From Acidimicrobiia bacterium (GTDB lineage Bacteria > Actinomycetota > Acidimicrobiia > Spongiisociales > JAENVV01), in assembly GCA_016650365.1 (NCBI GenBank), contig JAENVV010000188.1, positions 1-53,708 of the forward strand: DNA of 53,708 nt. Reading direction: 5' to 3'. Position numbers and translations under genes: made by a program. The notes under the pieces are model-generated. The model saw nothing but the letters and a program-made list of their open reading frames with translations, was not told the DNA's origin and made no database searches. This document shows, in pieces, positions 7,383 through 17,553 of this stretch (position 1 is the stretch's first letter; each line of letters opens with the position of its first letter).

Positions 7383-8797
7383 CAGAACTGGAAATATAGG
7401 AAGGGGACAACTTCTTGACCAGAGAACAAGACGATCGCCATGAAGAACGCACCGTAGACCAACCCTTGGGCGAAGGCGGGAAGCTGAAGCAGGCCTTCGT
7501 GGCGTCGGGTGCGGCGTTGCACGAGATCGACAAACAGGACCGCCAGACCGGCGGGAACCACCAGCACCAAACCGCCATAGGGGATGCCGTCGGCGTGGCG
7601 GGCTGTAGCGATACCCGATAGTACGTCCCATGCCTGTGGGAAGGAGTCAGCTCTGAAGAACACCCATGAGAGGGCAACCAGGTGGAACGTCAGGAGCACG
7701 GCAGGCACATCGCCCCATCGGGGCGGGTCCGTTTCCGAGCGCTCGGATCGGCTGCGGAATCGACGATGAATGACCAGATAGAGTCCATGCAAACCGCCCC
7801 ATACGACAAACGTCCATGCCGCGCCATGCCATAGGCCTCCGAGCAGCATGGTCACCATCAAGTTTCGCTGGGTGGCGACCGCCCCGTTGCGGCTTCCCCC
7901 GAGGGGTATGTAGAGATAGTCGCGTAACCAGGTCGAGAGTGAGATGTGCCAGGTGCGCCAGAACTGGGTGATGTTGCGTGACAAATACGGCTGGTTGAAG
8001 TTCACCATGAGGTCGAAACCAAGCAACCTGGCGGACCCCCTGGCGATGGACGAGTAGCCAGAAAAGTCGCCGTAGATCTGCAAACTGAACGCGTAAACGG
8101 CTACCAACAGCTGCATCCAACCTGCGGTTCCCGCCGTTTCAAACGTTTCTTGGACGAACGGCGCGAGCGCGTCGGCAATGACCACCTTCTTGAACAGCCC
8201 GATGAAGATGAGCAACAGTCCTGACGAAAGATCCGCCCCCGTGAGCTTGGGCCGATCGGCCAGGAACTGGGGCAACAGTCGTTTGGCCCGTTCAATCGGA
8301 CCGGCCACCAGTTGAGGAAAGAACGCCACAAAAACGGCAAAGGTCAACAGATTGTCGGTTGGCTCGAGCTCCCTGCGGTAGACGTCAATGGTGTACGACA
8401 TCGTCTGGAACGTGTAGAAACTGATTCCGACCAGCAGCACGATGTGCAGGGTCACAAAGTCCGCTTGTATCCCGAGGGTTTCGAGGAGTTCACGAGCCGA
8501 ATCGGCAAAGAACCCGAAGTACTTGAAGAATCCGAGGATTCCCAGGTTGACCGCCATCGAAACCTGTAGAAGTCGTTTCCTGACGACCGGGTCCTTCGAG
8601 GAGCCCATCCGTTTCCCGACGGCGAAATCCACCAGTGTCGAGATCCACAGCAATGACAGAAATCGCCAATCCCAGAAGGCATAGAAAACGTAGGAAGCAA
8701 CCAGGAGCAACAGGTTCTGTTCGCGGCGCCGCAGTAGACGGTAAAGACCAAACACCACCGCCAGTAGGACGGCGTACTGCATACTATTGAATGCCAT
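7382..8797 (-). CDS. MBOAT-family O-acyltransferase, AlgI-like (471 aa)
   Basis: Polytopic membrane protein of the MBOAT superfamily, with about ten hydrophobic segments starting at residues 10-20. The family signature runs from MVNFNQPYLSRNITQFWRTW and HISLSTWLRDYLYIPLGGSR to GLWHGAAWTFVVWGGLHG, including the conserved His324 and His337. AlgI-type members move acetyl groups across the membrane for an SGNH partner, which here is the next gene. An ATG start at 8797; a TAATGT hexamer sits 9 bases upstream (plus-strand 8807-8812), so even this first gene may have an almost leaderless transcript. It diverges from the beta-lactamase-like gene. Confidence 0.93.
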   Translation of the reverse strand: MAFNSMQYAVLLAVVFGLYRLLRRREQNLLLLVASYVFYAFWDWRFLSLLWISTLVDFAVGKRMGSSKDPVVRKRLLQVSMAVNLGILGFFKYFGFFADSARELLETLGIQADFVTLHIVLLVGISFYTFQTMSYTIDVYRRELEPTDNLLTFAVFVAFFPQLVAGPIERAKRLLPQFLADRPKLTGADLSSGLLLIFIGLFKKVVIADALAPFVQETFETAGTAGWMQLLVAVYAFSLQIYGDFSGYSSIARGSARLLGFDLMVNFNQPYLSRNITQFWRTWHISLSTWLRDYLYIPLGGSRNGAVATQRNLMVTMLLGGLWHGAAWTFVVWGGLHGLYLVIHRRFRSRSERSETDPPRWGDVPAVLLTFHLVALSWVFFRADSFPQAWDVLSGIATARHADGIPYGGLVLVVPAGLAVLFVDLVQRRTRRHEGLLQLPAFAQGLVYGAFFMAIVLFSGQEVVPFLYFQF

Positions 8798-8857
8798 GAG
8801 TCCGTGACATTAGTGGTCGGCCCAACCCATTGACCGCACCTTGCAGCGACGCTTCGA

Positions 8858-8863
8858 TACACT
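8858..8863 (+). promoter_or_regulatory. Candidate leaderless -10 (TACACT)
   Basis: TANNNT hexamer 7 bases before the ATG at 8871 with no ribosome-binding sequence between. It supports 8871 over the in-frame TTG at 8841. Confidence 0.4.
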
Positions 8864-8870
8864 CAGCGAA

Positions 8871-9878
8871 ATGGTCAAACTCGCAACGGAGTCCAAGTAC
8901 CAGTCGCTACTGGACGAACTGATACGGGGTGGTGCTGCCCCGGGTGCCGCCCTGGGGATCGTCACCCTCACGGGTGAAATGGTCCTGGCCACATCGGGAG
9001 TTCGCTCCCTGATCGACGACAGTCCCATTCGATCCGGTGACCATTTCCATCTTGGATCCTGTGCCAAGGCCATCACCGCCACGGTCGCAGCTGAGCTGGT
9101 CGAAGAAGGCCTCATCAACTGGTACGAGCCGATCAGCAGCGTTTGTGACCTCCCGACCGAGGCATCACTCGCCCAGCTACTCAACCACACGGCAGGACTC
9201 CCCCCATTCGAAGAGGAGCGCGAGCTGCTTGGGATGCCCGAGCTTCCGAAAGACGCCGTCCAGAATCGCCGGGGCTTTGCTGAGTTCGTGCTCGGCCATC
9301 GGGACAGCTCGCCGCCGGGCACAGCCATGCGCTATTCGAATGCCGGGTATGCCGTGGTAGGTGCCGTAATCGACACGCTCACGAATTCCAGCTGGGAAGA
9401 GGCGGTGCGCCTTCGGATCTTTGAACGCCTCGATCTGGCAGCCGGATTCGGGTGGCCTGCCGCCGCTCGAGCATCCAATCCGTGGGGACACCAGCTCATA
9501 GATGGACGACTGGTTCCTCATCCGCCCGATGACTCGTATCAACTCGAACCCTGGATAGCGCCAGCCGGGGACATTCACATGTCATTCATGAGTTTCCTGC
9601 GATGGCAGCACGCCAACCTCGAAGCACTGTCGTCGGGGTCCGGGGCGCTGAGCCCGCGGGTCATCCGGACCGTCCACGAGAACGGCTACGGATGGGGACG
9701 TCAACAATTCGCCGGTCACAACATCAGCGGACACACCGGTTCAGCCGACACATTCTTCGCAGCCGCCATCATTCTCCACGACATCGGGATGGGCGTCGTG
9801 GTAACCACCAACGCCACCTGGGAGCGATGCGAGCCGGCCACGATGGAGCTACTCAAGGAGATCGTCAGGGCCCTCTGA
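8871..9878 (+). CDS. Serine hydrolase of the beta-lactamase/class C penicillin-binding protein family (335 aa)
   Basis: The three active-site elements are in order: SxxK as GSCAKAIT (Ser63, Lys66), YxN as RYSNAG (Tyr155, Asn157) and an H/K-T-G box as GHTGSADTF (His288-Thr-Gly). This is the pattern of the beta-lactamase-related esterase/D-aminopeptidase group rather than a classical class C enzyme, where the last box is KTG. A cysteine follows the serine (SCAK), which is uncommon. No signal peptide is visible, so it may act in the cytoplasm. It is a single gene. Antibiotic hydrolysis should not be assumed; peptidase or esterase roles are equally likely. Confidence 0.88.
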   Translation: MVKLATESKYQSLLDELIRGGAAPGAALGIVTLTGEMVLATSGVRSLIDDSPIRSGDHFHLGSCAKAITATVAAELVEEGLINWYEPISSVCDLPTEASLAQLLNHTAGLPPFEEERELLGMPELPKDAVQNRRGFAEFVLGHRDSSPPGTAMRYSNAGYAVVGAVIDTLTNSSWEEAVRLRIFERLDLAAGFGWPAAARASNPWGHQLIDGRLVPHPPDDSYQLEPWIAPAGDIHMSFMSFLRWQHANLEALSSGSGALSPRVIRTVHENGYGWGRQQFAGHNISGHTGSADTFFAAAIILHDIGMGVVVTTNATWERCEPATMELLKEIVRAL

Positions 9879-9888
9879 GGAATCCGGC

Positions 9889-9894
9889 TACGCT
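9889..9894 (+). promoter_or_regulatory. Candidate leaderless -10 (TACGCT)
   Basis: TANNNT hexamer 8 bases before the ATG at 9903. The CTCCTCCC between them is pyrimidine-rich and not a Shine-Dalgarno sequence. It lies just after the stop of the preceding gene. Confidence 0.35.
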
Positions 9895-9902
9895 CTCCTC
9901 CC

Positions 9903-10343
9903 ATGCCGGCAGCTCATTTCACCCACACCGTGACTTCTTCGGCCACCAACCTCGATCAGGCGTGGGCCGGCCTTCAAGATCCCCTCACATGGGCAACGGT
10001 TGCCGGCATCACAGAGGTGAGTAAAGCCACATTCGATGGGGGTGGCAATCTGACCGGTTATCTGTTTACCGCGGTGGTTGCCGGCAAGGAATACGCAGGA
10101 AAAGCCGACGTTCGCTTGTCCTCACGCCCGACAGACATGGTCGTGCACATATCAACGTCAGAGATCGCCGGAACCATTGCCGCCAATCTGGTGCCCGGCG
10201 AGGACGGGGTTCGGGTCACCATCACCCTCGATCTGCAGACCAGGGGTCTCCTGGCCGCAATGATGTTCCCCCTCATAACGGGTGCGATCCGCAATGGACT
10301 ACCCGAACAGGTCCACCAGTTCGCCGCTCACCTGGCTGCGTAG
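9903..10343 (+). CDS. SRPBCC-family protein (146 aa)
   Basis: Looks like a START/SRPBCC-fold ligand-binding protein. The N-terminus FTHTVTSSATNLDQAWAGL, then DPLTWATVAGITEV, matches the pattern of CoxG/polyketide-cyclase-like members, followed by alternating beta strands and a long C-terminal helix (LEQVHQFAAHL-like). No catalytic motif is visible and the ligand is unknown. It converges with atpC; a strong hairpin separates the two. Confidence 0.6.
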   Translation: MPAAHFTHTVTSSATNLDQAWAGLQDPLTWATVAGITEVSKATFDGGGNLTGYLFTAVVAGKEYAGKADVRLSSRPTDMVVHISTSEIAGTIAANLVPGEDGVRVTITLDLQTRGLLAAMMFPLITGAIRNGLPEQVHQFAAHLAA

Positions 10344-10381
10344 CCAGCCATCATCAGGATCACCGCGAGCTTGCTTCACCC

Positions 10382-10404
10382 GGCGAAGAAGCGATTTCTT
10401 CGCC
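10382..10404. terminator. Hairpin between convergent SRPBCC and atpC genes
   Basis: Perfect 9-base arms GGCGAAGAA and TTCTTCGCC around a 5-base loop. The hairpin touches the last base of the atpC stop codon and is positioned to end both transcripts. No T-tract follows on either strand, so it may act as a factor-dependent terminator or mRNA-end stabiliser. Confidence 0.5.
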
Positions 10405-10730
10405 TAGGCCTCATCTTCGATAGCCGCCAGGGCGGCGGCGGCCAATCGGGCCTCGTTGGCGTCTCCCTCGACGATTTGAGCCCGGTCGGTTAGCAGAGTG
10501 ACCTGGTTGTCGAGGACCTGGATGAAGCCACCGTGGACCGCAATGGTGGTTTTCTTCCCATCGGCGCCCTCAACATGCACCGCGGCGGTTACCAGGGCAC
10601 CCATGGTCGGTTCGTGGCCGGCCATGATGCCAATCTCACCGTCAGGGGTCCTTGCCACGATGAACGTGGCTTCCCCCGACCACAATGTGGCCTCGGGGGA
10701 AACGACGTCAACACGGAAGCTGGCAGCCAA
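10404..10730 (-). CDS. atpC: F-type ATP synthase epsilon subunit (108 aa)
   Basis: Subunit epsilon of the F1 central stalk. FRVDVVSPEATLWSGEATF and EIGIMAGHEPTMGAL are the family's beta-sandwich signatures, and AIVEGDANEARL-like sequence begins the C-terminal part. At 108 residues it has a shortened C-terminal helical domain, as is frequent in Actinobacteria. The start codon is TTG, one base after the atpD stop, and the only start in register. It is the last gene of the operon. Confidence 0.95.
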   Translation of the reverse strand: MAASFRVDVVSPEATLWSGEATFIVARTPDGEIGIMAGHEPTMGALVTAAVHVEGADGKKTTIAVHGGFIQVLDNQVTLLTDRAQIVEGDANEARLAAAALAAIEDEA

Positions 10731-10731
10731 C

Positions 10732-12168
<1,437 letters not shown>

Positions 12169-12178
12169 TTATGCTTTC

Positions 12179-13063
12179 TTATGCCTGGCTGAGCGCTTCG
12201 GCGCCGCCAACAATCTCGGAAATCTCTGTTGTAATTTCTGCCTGCCGGGCCCGGTTGGCACGCTGGGTTAGCGCCCTGATCAGATCCTCGGCGTTATCGG
12301 TGGCCGCTTTCATAGCCCTCCGTCGGGCAGAATGCTCCGAGGCGGAAGCTTCGAGAAGCATCGAGAAGATGGTCGCTTCTACATACCTCGGAAGTAGACG
12401 ATCCAGGATCTCGCCCGGTGATGGCTCGTAGGAATAGTCAATCGACTTGGACGGCTCCCCCTCCGATTCCTCCCCGACCTGAGTAATCGGCAACAACGCC
12501 GTCAGCATTGCCTCCTGGGAACCCGCCGATTTGAATCGCGTGAAGACAGCATCGAGCGAATCGATGGTTTCGCTCGCATAGGCATCCATCACCACGTTGG
12601 CGACCGCCCTGGCGTCACCATAACCGGGAGCATCGGTAACGCCCAGAAAGGCTCGATCGACCTTGTACTTGCGGTACTCGAAATACGACTGAGCCTTCTT
12701 GCCAACCGCGAAGAAGCGTACATTCTTACCCTGCCCGAGATACTCAAGGGCGCGTCGTTCGGCGATCCGAATGACCGTCGAGGCATAGGCTCCAGCCAAT
12801 CCACGGTCCGAGGCGATCACCAGGATGCCAACCGTTTCGACTGATCGTTCCTCGAGCAACAGGTGGGATGCTCCCCCGGATGCTCCGCTGACGTTGCGAA
12901 TCACTTCGACAAGCTTGTTCGAATACGGCTTCGACTGATTCACTCTCGAGGTCGCTTTGGGAATCCGCGAGGCGGAAATGAGCTCCATGGCGCGCGTGAT
13001 CTTCATCGTCGACTGGACGGACTTGATCCGCCGTCGGGTATCGCGAAGTTCAGCGCTGGCCAC
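12179..13063 (-). CDS. atpG: F-type ATP synthase gamma subunit (294 aa)
   Basis: Rotor stalk subunit. The N-terminal helix RDTRRRIKSVQSTMKITRAM and the C-terminal helix with ATDNAEDLIRALTQRANRAR and QAEITTEISEIVGGAEAL are characteristic. GTG start at 13063 with GGAG upstream; four bases separate it from the atpA stop. Length as expected. Confidence 0.97.
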   Translation of the reverse strand: MASAELRDTRRRIKSVQSTMKITRAMELISASRIPKATSRVNQSKPYSNKLVEVIRNVSGASGGASHLLLEERSVETVGILVIASDRGLAGAYASTVIRIAERRALEYLGQGKNVRFFAVGKKAQSYFEYRKYKVDRAFLGVTDAPGYGDARAVANVVMDAYASETIDSLDAVFTRFKSAGSQEAMLTALLPITQVGEESEGEPSKSIDYSYEPSPGEILDRLLPRYVEATIFSMLLEASASEHSARRRAMKAATDNAEDLIRALTQRANRARQAEITTEISEIVGGAEALSQA

Positions 13064-13067
13064 TTAC

Positions 13068-14579
13068 CTACTCCCCAAGTGTTTCTTTGAATGCGTTGAT
13101 CGCCGCATCGAGGGCGTCGGCTTCGGGCAGCTTCCCGGTCTGGCGAATCGTATCCAGTAACTCGGGATTGCGGGTCTTCACAAACGTCCGCAAGGCGGCG
13201 TTGGTCTTCACAATCCGTTCAACCGGCACATCATCGAACAGGCCGTTGGTGACCGCGTAGATCTCCAGCACCTGCTCCTCAACGGGTAGCGGCGAGAACT
13301 GAGGCTGTTTGAGCGTCTCGACGACCCGCCGGCCCCGCTCCAACTGGGAGAGTGAGGCATCGTCAAGCTCGGAACCGAATTCGGCGAACGCTTCCAACTC
13401 ACGGAATTGGGCGAGGTTCAAACGCAACGAACCCGCCACCTTCTTCATAGCAGAGATTTGCGCCGCGCCACCAACTCGCGACACCGAAATACCAGCATTG
13501 ATGGCCGGACGAATACCGGAGAAGAACAAGTCCGTCTCCAGGAAGATCTGTCCGTCGGTAATCGAAATCACGTTGGTGGGGATGAATGCCGAGACGTCGC
13601 CTGCTTTGGTCTCGATGATCGGTAACCCCGTCATCGACCCTCCGCCGAGCTCGTCTGACAGCTTGGCGCAACGCTCCAACAGGCGGCTGTGCAAGTAGAA
13701 GACGTCACCCGGATAGGCTTCACGGCCCGGTGGGCGACGCAGAAGCAAGGAAATCTCACGGTAGGCCACAGCCTGCTTGGATAGATCGTCGAAGACGATG
13801 AGCGCATGCTGACCGTTGTACATCCAGTGCTGACCGATGGCCGACCCGGCGTACGGAGCGTACATTTGGAGAGCGGCCGGATCCGAAGCGGTGGCGGACA
13901 CAACGACGGTGTACTCCATGGCCCCGTTACGTTCCAATGAGGCGACGACCTCGGCGACGGTCGATGCCTTCTGACCGATGGCAACGTAAATGCACTTTAC
14001 GTCCTGGCCCTTCTGGTTGATGATGGCATCGACCGCGACGGCCGTCTTGCCGGTCTGACGGTCACCAATAATCAGCTCTCGCTGTCCACGGCCAATGGGG
14101 ATCATGCCATCGATGGCCTTGATACCGGTCTGGAGAGGTTCACTGACCGGCTGACGTTGGACGACCGACGGCGCCTGGGTTTCTAGCATGCGTCGTTCGG
14201 TGGTCGCAATCGGGCCTTTTCCGTCGATGGGAGCGCCGAGCGGATCAATCACGCGACCGAGCATCGCATCGCCAACCGGAATGGAAAGAATGTCACCGGT
14301 CTGTCGAACCGGGGAGCCCTCTTCGACGTGGCTGTACTCACCCATGAGTACGACACCGAGGTCGGCTTCGTCGATCTGAAGGGCAACACCGAGCAGACCA
14401 CCCGGGAACTCAAGGAGCTCCGAAGCCATGGTGGCGGGAAGTCCCTTGACGCGGGCAACGCCATCGGCGATTGCCGTCACGTACCCGATTGTCTCAGTTT
14501 GTATGGAAGGCGACCAGTCGGCCAGGTTCGCTTTGAGGGCCGACGTGATGTCTTCGGGATTGATGGTCATCTCTGACAT
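13068..14579 (-). CDS. atpA: F-type ATP synthase alpha subunit (503 aa)
   Basis: Non-catalytic nucleotide-binding F1 subunit. Walker A GDRQTGKT with Lys178, [16 protein letters not shown], and the arginine-finger stretch [23 protein letters not shown] start at 14579 with AGGAG nine bases upstream. No unusual insertion; actinobacterial alphas often carry a C-terminal extension, which this one lacks. Confidence 0.98.
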   Translation of the reverse strand: MSEMTINPEDITSALKANLADWSPSIQTETIGYVTAIADGVARVKGLPATMASELLEFPGGLLGVALQIDEADLGVVLMGEYSHVEEGSPVRQTGDILSIPVGDAMLGRVIDPLGAPIDGKGPIATTERRMLETQAPSVVQRQPVSEPLQTGIKAIDGMIPIGRGQRELIIGDRQTGKTAVAVDAIINQKGQDVKCIYVAIGQKASTVAEVVASLERNGAMEYTVVVSATASDPAALQMYAPYAGSAIGQHWMYNGQHALIVFDDLSKQAVAYREISLLLRRPPGREAYPGDVFYLHSRLLERCAKLSDELGGGSMTGLPIIETKAGDVSAFIPTNVISITDGQIFLETDLFFSGIRPAINAGISVSRVGGAAQISAMKKVAGSLRLNLAQFRELEAFAEFGSELDDASLSQLERGRRVVETLKQPQFSPLPVEEQVLEIYAVTNGLFDDVPVERIVKTNAALRTFVKTRNPELLDTIRQTGKLPEADALDAAINAFKETLGE

Positions 14580-14594
14580 CGTTACTCCTGGTTC

Positions 14595-15131
14595 CTATGC
14601 CTTGAGTGCCTGGCGGAGGCTGCTGAGCCGCTTCTTTACCGAACCATCGATTACGGTGTCACCGACCTGGGCGATAATGCCGCCCAACACGGTCGGGTCG
14701 ACCACAACCTTGGCTTCGAGCGACTTGCCCGTCTTTCGTTCGAGCGCACTGATCAGGCGGCCCACTGTTTCATCGTCGAGCTCGATCGCCGTGCGAATCT
14801 CTGCGACTTCTCTGTTCGAAGAAGCCGCCGCCGTTTCAGCCAGGGCATCGGCGATGGCCGGAATGGAGTTAGCCCTCCCCATGCCCACGATTAGCGATAC
14901 GACGTTGCGGGTGAGATCGGTCGCCCGAGAGCCAAGTAGATCATTGACAATGGCCTCTTTGCGCTCGGCCGGCAGCTGCGGGTTGCTGAGCGCATCACGC
15001 AGCTCATTCGAGCTCTGAAAAGCCCGGCCGATCTCAAGAAGCTCGGCGCGAACCCGGTCGAGCTCACCCTCACCTTTGGCAATCGCGAAGATGCCGCTGG
15101 CGTACTGTGAAATCCGATCGTCACTCGACAT
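14595..15131 (-). CDS. atpH: F-type ATP synthase delta subunit (178 aa)
   Basis: Peripheral stalk (OSCP) subunit. YASGIFAIAKGEGELDRV at the N-terminus and DPTVLGGIIAQVGDTVIDGS near the C-terminus are family hallmarks. A normal single-domain delta, not the b-delta fusion found in mycobacteria. ATG start, six bases after the atpF stop. Confidence 0.96.
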   Translation of the reverse strand: MSSDDRISQYASGIFAIAKGEGELDRVRAELLEIGRAFQSSNELRDALSNPQLPAERKEAIVNDLLGSRATDLTRNVVSLIVGMGRANSIPAIADALAETAAASSNREVAEIRTAIELDDETVGRLISALERKTGKSLEAKVVVDPTVLGGIIAQVGDTVIDGSVKKRLSSLRQALKA

Positions 15132-15137
15132 GGAGGT

Positions 15138-15680
15138 TTAGGCCCCTTCCAAAGAAGCCAGGTAGTTGTCGACCAGGCTCTTCTGAGCGGCGCGGTCGAG
15201 GCTGTTGCCGACGACTTTTTCCGCAAGGTCAATTGACAGGTTGGCGACTTCCTGACGAGCCTCGGTCATTGCCCTGGCCTTTTCGCTCAAGGCATCTTCC
15301 CTGGCCTTGCCAACGATGCCTTGGGCTTCTATCTGAGCTTTGGCAATGAGATCTGCCTTTACCGTGTCGGCCTGGCTTCGAGCCGCTTCGACAATTTGGT
15401 TGGCTTCGGACTTGGCTCCGGCCACTTGCTGGCGATAGTCGTCAAGCAGGCTTTGAGCCTCGGCTTTGATGGCTTCAGCTTCCTGGATCTGCCCGGCAAT
15501 AGCCCTCTGACGGTTGTCGAGGAGCTGTTGCATCTGAGGCCAGGCGAACTTCCACATGACGAAGAAAACAACCGCGAAAGCCAGAACACCACCTACCAGT
15601 TCGGGAACGGTGGGGATCAACAGGTCGATCCCGGAGCTTTCGGTCGCCTCTTCGGCGAGGATGAGTACGTCGGCAATCAT
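15138..15680 (-). CDS. atpF: F-type ATP synthase b subunit (180 aa)
   Basis: One N-terminal membrane helix (about residues 27-45, LVGGVLAFAVVFFVMWKFAW) followed by a long charged coiled coil rich in Ala, Glu, Lys and Gln. This is the peripheral stalk that ties F1 to FO. Only one b gene is present, so a homodimer is expected. ATG five bases after the atpE stop; ribosome binding is weak, suggesting coupling. Confidence 0.96.
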   Translation of the reverse strand: MIADVLILAEEATESSGIDLLIPTVPELVGGVLAFAVVFFVMWKFAWPQMQQLLDNRQRAIAGQIQEAEAIKAEAQSLLDDYRQQVAGAKSEANQIVEAARSQADTVKADLIAKAQIEAQGIVGKAREDALSEKARAMTEARQEVANLSIDLAEKVVGNSLDRAAQKSLVDNYLASLEGA

Positions 15681-15685
15681 GACGA

Positions 15686-15991
<306 letters not shown>

Positions 15992-16783
15992 TCAGTGCTG
16001 TGGGTGGAGTGACGATTCGATATATACCGCTGACAGAAGTGTGAAAATGTAGGCCTGCAAAAACCCGACGAGTACCTCGAACATGAAGATGGCCACTCCG
16101 ACGACGAACCAGGCCGCTCCGATCGATCCCCGGAGAACGCTGATGTCACCGCCCAACACGCCGAGGAGGAAGAATCCGGCTGAGCCCAGCAGCAAAGCGA
16201 GCATCACATGCCCGGCCACCAGGTTGGCGAACAACCGGACCGTAAGGGAGAAAGGCCGAACAATCAGCGTCGACACGAACTCGATGAGCCCGACCAGCGG
16301 CTTGAGAGCCACTGGTACGCCCGGTGGCCAAATCAAATCAAGAAAAAAGTGCAAACCTTGCTTGCGGATACCCTCGACCACAAAGATGACCCAGGTCAGC
16401 AATGCCAGGGTGAGCGGGATTGCCATCCGTGACGTGAACGGGAAGTTGATCCCCGGGACGAGTTCCATGAGGTTGCCGACCCAGATGAAAAAGAAGAGAG
16501 ACAAAAGGTAGGGAACGTATTTCACGCCTTCGGGCCCAATGACGTCGCGAGCGATGCTGTCGCTCACCAGGCTGATCAAAGATTCAACAGACGCCTGGAA
16601 CTTGCCAGGAACCAGCTTGGGTTTGCGCAAGGCAAAGTACATAACCAAGGCAATGATGACCGCACCAAGGCCGATGAAGATCGGTACCGAGTTGAATTCG
16701 AACAAGTCCAAAACGTTGGCAGGAACACACACCACCTCGCGGGCAATGTCACATTCCTCGGATGCCAGGATCAATGGATCCAC
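15992..16783 (-). CDS. atpB: F-type ATP synthase a subunit (263 aa)
   Basis: FO channel subunit with about six membrane segments. The essential arginine lies in SLTVRLFANLVAGHVML and the C-terminal helix has EVLVGFLQAYIFTLLSAVYI. GTG start at 16783 with AAGGGA upstream. It overlaps the 3' end of the atpI-like gene by 13 bases. Confidence 0.96.
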   Translation of the reverse strand: MDPLILASEECDIAREVVCVPANVLDLFEFNSVPIFIGLGAVIIALVMYFALRKPKLVPGKFQASVESLISLVSDSIARDVIGPEGVKYVPYLLSLFFFIWVGNLMELVPGINFPFTSRMAIPLTLALLTWVIFVVEGIRKQGLHFFLDLIWPPGVPVALKPLVGLIEFVSTLIVRPFSLTVRLFANLVAGHVMLALLLGSAGFFLLGVLGGDISVLRGSIGAAWFVVGVAIFMFEVLVGFLQAYIFTLLSAVYIESSLHPQH

Positions 16784-17205
16784 TCAAGTTCCCTTTCCGC
16801 TCCGCGTGAGATGGCCACCGTCTCCCAGGTCAGGAGTATGAGGTAGGCCACCACCGCCGTGATACCAAATGCCATTTTGTCTAGGTCCGTGAACTTCGTA
16901 ATCAAAATCATCGCGCCGGTTAGAAGGCCCAACCGGACGAAGAAACCGAACAGAGCCGCCGCATAATAGGCAGACAACCCCAGTCGAGCCGAAATCGAGA
17001 GCATCCAGCCCGAGACAAGGAACATCATCACGACCACTCCACAGCCGACCGCCGAGGCGATCGCCCCGTCGGTCCCCCGCAACACGGCAAACAAACCAAT
17101 GAGCACCGGGGCTACGAATACTGCCCTTCTGACGGTGTGTTTGGCGATGACGGCCTCGATATCGGTGGACGCTCGCTTGCCCGTCGGGTGCTCAGTCTCT
17201 GGCAT
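16771..17205 (-). CDS. AtpI-like small membrane protein preceding FO genes (144 aa)
   Basis: Four hydrophobic segments: AVFVAPVLIGLFAVLR, SAVGCGVVVMMFLVSGWML, YYAAALFGFFVRLGLLTGAM and FGITAVVAYLILLTWETV. Placed like mycobacterial Rv1303/AtpI, which helps c-ring assembly; the function here is inferred from position. I start at the ATG at 17205; reading back to 17382 would run through the upstream gene. It overlaps the AtpZ-like gene by 14 bases and atpB by 13. Confidence 0.75.
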   Translation of the reverse strand: MPETEHPTGKRASTDIEAVIAKHTVRRAVFVAPVLIGLFAVLRGTDGAIASAVGCGVVVMMFLVSGWMLSISARLGLSAYYAAALFGFFVRLGLLTGAMILITKFTDLDKMAFGITAVVAYLILLTWETVAISRGAERELEWIH

Positions 17206-17443
17206 GACGGCGCTCCTCTTCCTGACGTTCACCGACCACGACGGCGTATCGCCACATGGCGCGGAAACCCGAGTAAGAACCGAGTAAAACGAAGGCGATG
17301 GTAAGCCATGGATCGGTACCGAGCCAACGATCGAGGAGAAAACCGATGAGCAATCCGCTAAGAACCGATCCGAGTAGGGCACTGGTGCCCCATCCCTCGT
17401 CTGCTGCTCCAGCTACCTGACTGGTCACCGACCGCTTCTCCAA
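17192..17443 (-). CDS. AtpZ/AtpI-family small membrane protein (83 aa)
   Basis: First gene of the ATP synthase operon. Two helices (LLGSVLSGLLIGFLLDRWLG, then PWLTIAFVLLGSYSGFRAMW) with GLLIGFLLDRWLGTDPW, a motif typical of AtpZ-like proteins proposed to transport Mg/Ca or assist assembly. The start is a TTG with an excellent GGAGG 9 bases upstream, which decides the start. C-terminal tail is charged (RQEEERRHARD). Confidence 0.75.
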   Translation of the reverse strand: MEKRSVTSQVAGAADEGWGTSALLGSVLSGLLIGFLLDRWLGTDPWLTIAFVLLGSYSGFRAMWRYAVVVGERQEEERRHARD

Positions 17444-17463
17444 CGTCCTGTCCTCCGTTGCGC

Positions 17464-17491
17464 ATTATGGTCCTTGTGAATTGTTTCACAA
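17464..17491 (-). promoter_or_regulatory. Candidate promoter with overlapping palindromic operator for the ATP synthase operon
   Basis: On the minus strand TTGTGA (-35) and CATAAT (-10, plus 17464-17469) are 16 bases apart and directed toward the TTG at 17443. An 18-base inverted repeat at 17474-17491 (TTGTGAA, four bases, TTCACAA) covers the -35 and most of the spacer, a classic repressor position. It would give a very short leader containing the GGAGG. Confidence 0.35.
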
Positions 17492-17553
17492 AATCCAATA
17501 GGGCACAAGTCCTCTAGTCAGCATCGAACAATATGTGCCCCGGCGCGTAACGG

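Noticed and set aside
7383-7631. N-terminal extension of the SGNH protein
   Set aside because: It lies wholly within the MBOAT coding sequence and is Arg/Pro-rich; the ATG at 7382 directly precedes a signal anchor and overlaps the MBOAT stop.
9889-10343. SRPBCC gene as part of the ATP synthase operon
   Set aside because: It is on the opposite strand, converging with atpC, with a hairpin between them.
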